Assembly (NCBI GenBank): GCA_947462175.1
Contig: CANHOE010000003.1
Span: 1 to 23,763, forward strand
Direction of reading: 5' to 3'
DNA: 23,763 nt
DNA from: Burkholderiales bacterium
Lineage (GTDB): Bacteria; Pseudomonadota; Gammaproteobacteria; Burkholderiales; Burkholderiaceae_C
A model generated the notes under the pieces. It was not told the origin of the DNA and made no database searches. It saw only the letters and a program-made list of their open reading frames with translations. Positions within the stretch are counted from its first letter, which is position 1. Each line of letters starts with the position of its first letter. A program made the translations under genes and the position numbers. Shown here piece by piece: positions 15,499-22,079 of this stretch.

Positions 15499-16971
15499 AT
15501 GCGCCCCACTCGCTCCCTGATCACACTTGCCATTGTTGTGTTGTGCCAGATTCAGCCATTGAGGGCACAAATGACGAGCGCCACCGCAGACCCCTTGCGT
15601 CACGTCGTCGAAAAAGCGCTGAAGACGAGCCCCGATGTGACCGCGCGCTTCAACGCCTATCGGGCCGCCAGCGATGCTGTTGACGCGGCACGCGGCGGGT
15701 TGCTGCCTCGGCTGGACCTGAACGCCAGTGCTGGTGTCGACCGCGACCGGATCACCTCGCGTCTGCCGCAAAACGAGACCTTGAATCGCCGTGGTGCGGC
15801 CTTGACGCTGACACAACTGCTGTGGGACGGGCTCGGCACGCAACGCGAGATCGATCGCTTCAGCCACGACCGACTGGCCCGCTATTTCGATCTGCTGGAG
15901 GCGACAGAGCAGACGACGCTGGAAGCGACGCGCGCGCTCTACGACGTACAGCGTTTCCAACGCCTGGTCGCTCTGGCGGAAGACAACTACGTGCAGCACC
16001 GCTATGCCTCGCAACAGATCCAGTCGCGCTTTCGCGCTGGCGTTGGACGCGGTGTGGATCTCGAGCAGGCCAACGCACGGCTGGCGTTGGCCGAATCGAA
16101 CCTGACCACCGAAACGGCCAATCTGCACGATGTCATGACGCGCTACGCGCGCATCGTGGGCGAGCTTCCGCCGCAGCGCACCGATGTCATTCCACCGCTG
16201 ACCGTGCTCTCTGCCGAGCTTCCATCCAGCAGCACCGAAGTGCTGAACAGGGCTGTGGTTCAAAGCCCCGCAGTCAGCGCCAGCATCGAGGCCGTGCGCG
16301 CCGCACGCCTCTCGGTCCAGGTACGCGAATCCGCATTCCAGCCACGGCTCGAGGCCCGGGTGCGCAGCGGGATCGGCAACAACTTTGACGGCGTGCGCGA
16401 CCAGAAGCGCGACAGCTCGGCTGAGCTGGTGCTGAACTGGAACCTGTTCAACGGCGGCTCCGATCAGGCCCGGGTGCGCCAGCAGGTCAACCTGCTCAGC
16501 CAGACCGAAGACCTGCGCGACAAAGCCTGCCAGGACGTACGTCAGACCGCCGCCATCGCCTTCAACGACACCCGCAAGTTGACAGAACAACTGGTGCTGC
16601 TGGACCGCAACACGCTGGCGATCGAGAAGGCCCGTGACGCTTACCGTCAACAGTTCGATATCGGCCAGCGCAGCCTGCTCGACTTGCTGAACTCCGAGAA
16701 CGAGCTGTACACCGCGCGCCGCGCTTACGCCAACGCCGAATACGACCGCGCACTGGCATTTGCGCGCACGCACGCCGGCATGAGCCAGCTCACTGCCAAG
16801 CTGGGCTTTGCCCGTCCCGCGACCCTGACCGATGAAGCGAATGGCTGGAGCTTCGGTGAAGACGGCCCCGCCCGCTGCCCGCAAGCGGCCATCGTGCTGC
16901 CTCAGATCGACATCGAGGCACTGGCACGTCGAGTGCCAGCCCTGGCCGAGCCCGGCAAACCCTTACGCTGA
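15499..16971 (+). CDS. lapE: TolC-family outer-membrane channel, LapE-like
   Basis: This 490-residue protein is the outer-membrane channel of the type I secretion system and, in the Lap model, the pore that the retention module plugs. It has a signal peptide (MRPTRSLITLAIVVLCQIQPLRAQ), then two TolC/OEP halves. Typical segments are AYRAASDAVDAARGGLLPRLDL, LTLTQLLWDGLGTQREID and, in the second half, LVLNWNLFNGGSDQARVRQQ and YRQQFDIGQRSLLDLLNSEN. The ATG at 15499 fits the signal peptide; an earlier in-frame ATG at 15433 would add 22 polar residues. The C-terminal ~45 residues after LTAKLGFA are a proline- and alanine-rich tail. The gene stands alone, divergent from lapG. Its link with lapBC is inferred from position. 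Confidence 0.93.
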   Translation: MRPTRSLITLAIVVLCQIQPLRAQMTSATADPLRHVVEKALKTSPDVTARFNAYRAASDAVDAARGGLLPRLDLNASAGVDRDRITSRLPQNETLNRRGAALTLTQLLWDGLGTQREIDRFSHDRLARYFDLLEATEQTTLEATRALYDVQRFQRLVALAEDNYVQHRYASQQIQSRFRAGVGRGVDLEQANARLALAESNLTTETANLHDVMTRYARIVGELPPQRTDVIPPLTVLSAELPSSSTEVLNRAVVQSPAVSASIEAVRAARLSVQVRESAFQPRLEARVRSGIGNNFDGVRDQKRDSSAELVLNWNLFNGGSDQARVRQQVNLLSQTEDLRDKACQDVRQTAAIAFNDTRKLTEQLVLLDRNTLAIEKARDAYRQQFDIGQRSLLDLLNSENELYTARRAYANAEYDRALAFARTHAGMSQLTAKLGFARPATLTDEANGWSFGEDGPARCPQAAIVLPQIDIEALARRVPALAEPGKPLR

Positions 16972-17027
16972 AGCCCAAGCGGGGCGTACAGCGCAGTCGC
17001 TGCCGAGTCTCCTGATCCACAGGGACT

Positions 17028-17045
17028 CCCCCGCATTCGCGGGGG
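17028..17045 (+). terminator. GC-rich hairpin after the lapE-like gene
   Basis: CCCCCGC-ATTC-GCGGGGG is a perfect 7-bp stem with a 4-base loop, 57 bases after the lapE stop. Only two T residues follow, so it is not a classical rho-independent terminator. It may still act as a terminator, a pause site or an mRNA end-stabiliser. Confidence 0.45.
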
Positions 17046-17122
17046 TTGGCACGGCACTTTCGCACGCGGTAGAGGCCCGGACCTGCGACTTGCCAAGTAG
17101 AGCCCAGCCGGATCGCTACGAT

Positions 17123-17142
17123 GCCTGGAGTTTCTGCCAGGC
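17123..17142 (+). promoter_or_regulatory. Small hairpin at the prsT ribosome-binding region
   Basis: GCCTGG-agtttctg-CCAGGC forms a 6-bp inverted repeat ending six bases before the prsT ATG. The only purine-rich ribosome-binding candidate at normal distance (CCAGGC) is its right arm, so folding could mask initiation. This is a structural observation without known precedent for this gene. Confidence 0.3.
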
Positions 17143-17148
17143 AACCGA

Positions 17149-19944
17149 ATGAATCGCAAGTACACAACCTTGTTCTTGTCTCTGCTGCTGGCAGCCGCAC
17201 CGCTGACCCACGCGGCAGCTGACACCAAAGCGGCGCGCTATTACGAAGATGCATTGAGCAGGTACGACAAGAAGGATGTCGCTGGCGCGATCATCCAGCT
17301 GAAGAACGCCCTGCAGATCGACAAGAACATGCTGCCCGTGCATGTATTGCTGGGTAAATCGCTGCTAACGACCAGCGAGGTGATCGGCGCTGAAGTGGCC
17401 TTCAATGAGGCTTTGCGGCTCGGCGTGAACCGTGCCGAAGTGGTCATTCCACTGGCGCGTGCGGTCATGGCCCAAGGCCGATTGCAGGATCTGCTCGACA
17501 AGCCGGTGTTCTCGCCAGCCGGGCTGCCTGCATCCACGCAGGCTCAGTTGCTACTTCTGCGCGCATCGGCTGCGGCCGATATCGGTGGTGCATCCGCGGC
17601 GATGAGGTCCATCGAAGAGGCACGTGCCATCGAGCCAGGCAGCCCCGATTCATGGCTGGCAGAGGTGCCTCTGCGCATCCGTGCTGGACAGTACCGAGAA
17701 GCAGAGGCCGCGGCCGATCGCGCCCTGCTGATCAATCCGACGTCGGCAGAGGCGATGTATCTGCGCGGCAGCATTGCCCACGTGCAGGGGAATGCTGCCA
17801 GAGCGCTGGCGACCTACGCCAAGGCGCTGAAGCTCGAGCCAACGCACACCGAAGCACTGGTGTCACGCGCTGGATTGCTGATGGACCAGCAGCGCGCCTC
17901 GGATGCCAGTGCGGACATCGCAGAGTTGCTGCGCTCGTCGCCCAACGACCCGCGCGGGTTCTACCTCAGCGCGCTGACGTCTGAACGTGCAGGCAATACG
18001 GCCGCCGCCAAGGCCGCGCTGAACAAGATCACCGCACTGCTCGACCCCGTGCCGATCGAAGCGCTGCGCTACCGGCCGCAGGCGCTGATGCTCGGGGGGC
18101 TGGCGCACTACGGCCTGAACCAACTCGAGAAAGCCAAGGCCTATCTTGAAGCGGTGCAGCGCGCGCAGCCCGGGAGCAGCGTCGCCAAGCTCCTGGCCCA
18201 GATCTACTTCCTCGACAAGAACACCGACCGCGCCATCGCTGCGCTCGAGCCCTACCTGAAGGCGCATCCCAACGATTCGCAAGCACTGTTGCTGCTGTCT
18301 TCGGCGCAGATGGCACAAGGTCGATACGGGCGCGCCAGCCAGTTGATGCAAGACGCACTGCGTGGCGAGGATCGCCCGGAGTTTCAAACCATGCTCGGCA
18401 TGAGCCTGGTAGGCAGCGGCAAGTTCGCCGACGCCGTGAGTGCACTCGAGGCCGCCTTTCAGAAAGACCCTCGCCAACTTCAGGCCGGTGTCGCGCTGGC
18501 CAACCTTTACATCAAGGGCGGCCAGGCAGCGCGTAGCCTGAAGATCGCTGAAAGCCTGGCCAAACTGAACCCTGCCAACCCTGGCGTGCAGAACCTGCTC
18601 GGCCAGGCGCGCGCAGGGACTGGCGACCGCGCTGGCGCTCGACTGGCTTATGAGACGGCAATCAAGCTCGATGCCAGCTTCGCGCAACCGCAAGTGAACC
18701 TGGCTGAACTAGACATCGACAACAGGGCCTACGACGCAGCGGCAAACCGGCTGACGGCCTTGCTCGCAAAAGACGCGAAGAACATCGAGGCGATGGATGC
18801 CTTCGGCCGTCTCCATGAGCGGCGCGGCCAGCTTCCCGAGGCGCAGAGATGGCTGACGAAGGCGGTCGAGACCAGCGGCCCCAACAACGTGCAACCGGCC
18901 CTGAAGCTGGTCGAGTTTCAGCTCAGGAACAACCAACCCGCCGCGGCCAAGGAATCCACCAGATTCCTCACCGCCAAAGCGCCTGACGCACTGCCCGTCC
19001 TCTTCATGCTGGCGCGCGTCAATCTGGCCAACAACGAGATCGTCCCGGCGCGCGCCAACCTGAGCCGCGCAGCCACCCTTGCGAATCAAAATCCGACACT
19101 GCTGCTGAAGATCGCACTGCTGCAATCTGCGGCCAGGGATTTCCCAGGTGCTGCCTACAGCCTGAGCAAAGCCTTGATCGAGCGGCCCGACTTTCTGCCG
19201 GCTCAGGCATTACTCGCTGAAGTCGAGATGCGCCAGGGTGAACTCGACAAGGCAGACAAGCGGGCGCGCCAAATCATTTCCAACCACCCCAAGTCTGGCA
19301 TCGGCTACGGTTTGCAAGGCGATTTGGCCAGTCTGCGTGGACAGTCCACCGCAGCGTTGGATGCCTATCGACGCGCTCATCAATTGGAGCAATCGACTTC
19401 CAGCCTGCTGCGCTTGTACGACACGCTGGCGCGCAGTGATCCTGCAGCGGCGCTGCAACTGGCCGACCAGTGGGTCAAGTCAAGGCCACAGGACACGGCG
19501 GTACGTCGTGCGCTGGCGGGTGCCTATGCGCGAGCGGGCAACCTGAAAGCCGCGCGAGCAAGCTACGAAGCTCTGTTGAAGGTAACCCCTGACGATGCCG
19601 AATCACTGAACAACTTGGCCAATGTGATGTTGCTCACGAAGGATCCCGGCGCATTGAAGTTTGCAGAGCAGGCTTTGACGCTGAACCCGACCTCGCCACA
19701 CATCATCGGCACCGTTGGTTGGGCTGCTTTCAAGGCAGGGCAGGCAGACCGTGCTCTCCAGCTTTTGCGCGATGCCCGGCTGCGCGACCCGGCCAATAGA
19801 GATACCCGCTACTTTCTCGGCGCGGTGTTGGCGAGCACAGGCCGGTCGACCGAAGCTCGCGCCGAACTGGAAGCCGCACTTGGCGGCGATCAGCTTTTCG
19901 CGAATGCCAAGGATGCCCAGCAGCTTCTCAGCACCCTTAAGTGA
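17149..19944 (+). CDS. prsT: TPR-repeat protein PrsT of XrtA/PEP-CTERM systems
   Basis: This 931-residue exported protein is made almost wholly of TPR helices. After the signal peptide (MNRKYTTLFLSLLLAAAPLT, cleavage near HAAA) it begins AARYYEDALSRYDKKDVAGA and IIQLKNALQIDKNMLPVHVL, characteristic of the PrsT family (described as a PEP-CTERM-system TPR lipoprotein). About twenty degenerate 34-residue repeats follow, for example NPTSAEAMYLRGSIAHVQGN and DDAESLNNLANVMLLTKDPG. I see no lipobox cysteine, so this copy is probably periplasmic and soluble. PrsT genes usually lie in exopolysaccharide/exosortase loci, and their role is thought to be in surface assembly. Here the gene lies between the LapE-like channel and a PEP-CTERM gene. 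No exosortase is in the window. The family call is strong; the molecular function is not established. Confidence 0.88.
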   Translation: MNRKYTTLFLSLLLAAAPLTHAAADTKAARYYEDALSRYDKKDVAGAIIQLKNALQIDKNMLPVHVLLGKSLLTTSEVIGAEVAFNEALRLGVNRAEVVIPLARAVMAQGRLQDLLDKPVFSPAGLPASTQAQLLLLRASAAADIGGASAAMRSIEEARAIEPGSPDSWLAEVPLRIRAGQYREAEAAADRALLINPTSAEAMYLRGSIAHVQGNAARALATYAKALKLEPTHTEALVSRAGLLMDQQRASDASADIAELLRSSPNDPRGFYLSALTSERAGNTAAAKAALNKITALLDPVPIEALRYRPQALMLGGLAHYGLNQLEKAKAYLEAVQRAQPGSSVAKLLAQIYFLDKNTDRAIAALEPYLKAHPNDSQALLLLSSAQMAQGRYGRASQLMQDALRGEDRPEFQTMLGMSLVGSGKFADAVSALEAAFQKDPRQLQAGVALANLYIKGGQAARSLKIAESLAKLNPANPGVQNLLGQARAGTGDRAGARLAYETAIKLDASFAQPQVNLAELDIDNRAYDAAANRLTALLAKDAKNIEAMDAFGRLHERRGQLPEAQRWLTKAVETSGPNNVQPALKLVEFQLRNNQPAAAKESTRFLTAKAPDALPVLFMLARVNLANNEIVPARANLSRAATLANQNPTLLLKIALLQSAARDFPGAAYSLSKALIERPDFLPAQALLAEVEMRQGELDKADKRARQIISNHPKSGIGYGLQGDLASLRGQSTAALDAYRRAHQLEQSTSSLLRLYDTLARSDPAAALQLADQWVKSRPQDTAVRRALAGAYARAGNLKAARASYEALLKVTPDDAESLNNLANVMLLTKDPGALKFAEQALTLNPTSPHIIGTVGWAAFKAGQADRALQLLRDARLRDPANRDTRYFLGAVLASTGRSTEARAELEAALGGDQLFANAKDAQQLLSTLK

Positions 19945-19979
19945 GGGGTTCAACACAGTGTCGCAAATCTTTACACTTC

Positions 19980-19992
19980 GCGAGAATTTCGC
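19980..19992. promoter_or_regulatory. Near-perfect palindrome upstream of the sigma-54 promoter
   Basis: GCGAGAATTTCGC is a 13-base palindrome with one mismatched pair. Its centre is about 76 bases before the expected transcription start of the PEP-CTERM gene, a plausible distance for an enhancer bound by a sigma-54 activator such as PrsR. No experimentally defined PrsR site is known to me for comparison. Confidence 0.35.
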
Positions 19993-20036
19993 CGTTGAAT
20001 CCAGTTAAGTTATTGATTCATAAGAAATTTTTTACT

Positions 20037-20052
20037 TGGCCTACAAATTGCA
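20037..20052 (+). promoter_or_regulatory. Sigma-54 (RpoN) promoter of the PEP-CTERM gene
   Basis: TGGCCTACAAATTGCA matches the -24/-12 consensus TGGCAC-N5-TTGCW. It has the invariant GG-N10-GC spacing and a full TTGCA. Transcription would start near 20062-20064, leaving a leader of about 50 bases before the ATG, with an AGGGGA ribosome-binding site at 20103-20108. PEP-CTERM genes are known to be controlled by the PrsK/PrsR two-component system together with RpoN, which fits. Confidence 0.78.
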
Positions 20053-20112
20053 TTTTGTTAGCAGAGTCCGCGCACAAGCCGGCGGACAAATCATCGAAGA
20101 ACAGGGGACACC

Positions 20113-21021
20113 ATGAAACGACTCCGTACCAGCATGCTCTCGTTGGCGGTCGCATTGGGGGGTTTGACAGTTTCCAGCGGTGCGATGGCGCAGGCGACTT
20201 GGAATCTTTACAGCGGCTCAGGCAACGGCTGCTCGCAGAACGCCACCAATTCGGGCGACTACGGTAATTCCTGGAATTGCACGGGATCGTCTGGCGTCAC
20301 CGCAACGGCATCGGCATGGTCTCAAGACCGCGGAACATCTGGGCAAGTTGACGGTGGCTTCCTGAGTGCGCCCGGCTCGGGCAGCTATTACGCCAGCGCC
20401 TACCTGTCGCCTCAGGGAAGTTCCGGTTTCGGTGCCGCCAGCCGAAGCGAAGGCATCGGCGCCACGGCGCCTAATCATGCATTCGACTCCGTAGCGCCAG
20501 GCACACAGGACCTGCTGCTTCTCAATTTCGGCTCCGCAAGCGTGATCCTCAACAGCATCGGCATCGGCTGGAATGGCACCAATGACTCGGATATCACCCT
20601 TCTCCGCTGGAGCGGCAGCACTGCGCCCGGACAGGTCACCACCAGTTCGCCCCGGACGACCGATGGCCAACAGAATCTGATCGCAACGGGCTGGACGCTG
20701 GTCAACAGTTATTCGAATTTGGTGGCGGATAGCTCGATGCCGTTTGGTGACACTGCTGTGAACACGGGAGCGACGCAGGCATCTAGCTGGTGGCTGATCA
20801 GCACATTCAATTCCGCGCTGAACGGCGGAACGTCCTGCAAGACACCGACCGGCACAACGACGTGCGATAACTCGAACGATGCCTTCAAACTGAACTTCAT
20901 TTCCGCGACGGTCGTACCGCCGCCGCCGGGCAAGGTTCCAGAACCGGGCTCGCTCGCCTTGGCTGGTCTTGCGTTGGCTGGTCTGTTCGGTGTTCGCCGA
21001 AGCACGAAGACGCAAGTCTGA
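20113..21021 (+). CDS. PEP-CTERM exosortase-dependent surface protein (XDP1-like)
   Basis: This 302-residue protein has an N-terminal signal peptide (MKRLRTSMLSLAVALGGLTV, cleavage near AMA-QAT). At the end is a complete PEP-CTERM sorting tail: VPEPGS (residues 275-280), a hydrophobic helix (LALAGLALAGLFG) and a basic tip (VRRSTKTQ). An exosortase would cut this signal. The body has features I recall from the XDP1 family: TASAWS, APNHAFDS, then SIGIGWNGTNDSDITLLRWS. Cysteines 40/56 and 242/251 form two likely disulfide pairs. The start is fixed by AGGGGA five bases upstream. A sigma-54 promoter precedes the gene and a terminator follows, so it is probably its own transcript. The sorting signal is certain; the XDP1 assignment is from memory of the family pattern, and the function is unknown. 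Confidence 0.9.
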   Translation: MKRLRTSMLSLAVALGGLTVSSGAMAQATWNLYSGSGNGCSQNATNSGDYGNSWNCTGSSGVTATASAWSQDRGTSGQVDGGFLSAPGSGSYYASAYLSPQGSSGFGAASRSEGIGATAPNHAFDSVAPGTQDLLLLNFGSASVILNSIGIGWNGTNDSDITLLRWSGSTAPGQVTTSSPRTTDGQQNLIATGWTLVNSYSNLVADSSMPFGDTAVNTGATQASSWWLISTFNSALNGGTSCKTPTGTTTCDNSNDAFKLNFISATVVPPPPGKVPEPGSLALAGLALAGLFGVRRSTKTQV

Positions 21022-21074
21022 ACTGACAAATCAGTGACCGTCTGCGACGACGGGTCATCAGCCAGTATTCATGA

Positions 21075-21103
21075 GGGGCATGCGGTCACGCTGCCCCTTT
21101 TTT
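21075..21103 (+). terminator. Rho-independent terminator after the PEP-CTERM gene
   Basis: GGGGCA (21075-21080) pairs with TGCCCC (21092-21097); inside, GCG pairs with CGC around a GTCA loop with one bulged T. Six T residues (21098-21103) follow at once. The element is 53 bases after the stop at 21021. Confidence 0.85.
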
Positions 21104-21277
21104 CATGGCTGGTCTCACTGGCAGTGATGAATGTCCGCCGGCGTGAAACTTTCTTTATATCGAAATCGCATAGGCGTCGTCCGAAAATTTGGTTCTCCAA
21201 TCTGAAGTGCATCGCTAAAGTGACCGATTGAGTTTTTGAGGCCCGGCTTGTCGCTGTGCCAGACCCCCAGGCTGTTG
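21104..21277 (+). promoter_or_regulatory. Leader region of the tauE-cysI pair
   Basis: This AT-richer stretch without a credible gene contains TTCTTTATATCGAAATCGCA near 21150-21169 and CCGAAAATTTGG near 21181-21192. It must contain the promoter for the downstream sulfur genes, but no clear -35/-10 pair stands out. A CysB-type LysR regulator would be expected from the pathway; I cannot assign its site. Confidence 0.3.
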
Positions 21278-22045
21278 ATGGACTCTTTGGCGATAGTGAG
21301 CGGCTTCGGAATCGGTGCGATCGTTGGCATGACGGGCGTAGGTGGGGGCTCATTGATGACGCCGCTTCTGCTGTCCGTCTTCAAGCTCAATCCGGCAGTC
21401 GCCATCGGTACAGACCTGTGGTTTGCTGCCATCACGAAGACAGCTGGCTCGGCGTCACATCACCAAGCAGGACATGTCGAGTGGCGCGTCGTCCGGTTGC
21501 TGCTGTCAGGCAGCATTCCGGCATCGCTGGCGACGATCGCGCTGATGCACCTGACGGGCCTGACCAAGGGTTGGGCCAGCGCGTTGACCTTTTCTCTTGG
21601 AATTGCCTTGCTGCTGACCGCCGTCACCGTCGCCTTCAAGCAGATATGGGTTCGCGTCGGTCGTTGGCTGGAACGATGGATACACGATCGCAATCGGCCA
21701 ACGCTGACGGTGATTTGCGGCTTCGTCCTTGGTGTTCTGGTCTCGCTCACTTCGATAGGTGCTGGAGCCATCGGTGCCACATTGATCCTGCTGCTCTATC
21801 CCAAGCTGGCGTCGCACCGCATCGTGGGCACCGACATCGCCCACGCGGTGCCGCTCACCTTGGTGGCAGGCATCGGCCACGCCACACTGGGCAATGTGGC
21901 CTGGGCGCTGCTTGGATCGTTGCTGATCGGCTCGATCCCTGGCATCTGGATCGGCTCGCAATTGACCCGCAAGATGCCCGAGAAACTCGTGCGCACGCTG
22001 CTGTGCCTCTCACTGGTGACGGCGGGCCTCAAGGTCATTCACTGA
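21278..22045 (+). CDS. TauE/SafE family sulfite/sulfur-anion exporter
   Basis: This 255-residue multi-pass membrane protein belongs to the TauE/SafE/YfcA family, which moves sulfite, sulfoacetate or related anions across the inner membrane. The two related family motifs are visible: GAIVGMTGVGGGSLMTPLLL near the N-terminus and GVLVSLTSIGAGAIGATLIL in the middle, each followed by hydrophobic helices, including GIALLLTAVTVAF and LVAGIGHATLGNVAWALLG. The ATG at 21278 has a CAGG ribosome-binding site and starts just before the first helix; the frame extends upstream to a TTG at 21236, which is less likely. The gene precedes cysI by 34 bases, so it probably serves to export excess sulfite or related anions. 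The direction and substrate are inferred from family and context. Confidence 0.88.
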   Translation: MDSLAIVSGFGIGAIVGMTGVGGGSLMTPLLLSVFKLNPAVAIGTDLWFAAITKTAGSASHHQAGHVEWRVVRLLLSGSIPASLATIALMHLTGLTKGWASALTFSLGIALLLTAVTVAFKQIWVRVGRWLERWIHDRNRPTLTVICGFVLGVLVSLTSIGAGAIGATLILLLYPKLASHRIVGTDIAHAVPLTLVAGIGHATLGNVAWALLGSLLIGSIPGIWIGSQLTRKMPEKLVRTLLCLSLVTAGLKVIH

Positions 22046-22079
22046 ACTTCATTTCCGACATCGAGACGGTTACCTCAAG

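Noticed and set aside
17047..17064. TGGCACGGCACTTTCGCA as a sigma-54 promoter for prsT
   Set aside because: The -24 box is perfect, but GG to GC spacing is 12 instead of 10 bases, and the -12 box is TCGCA rather than TTGCA.
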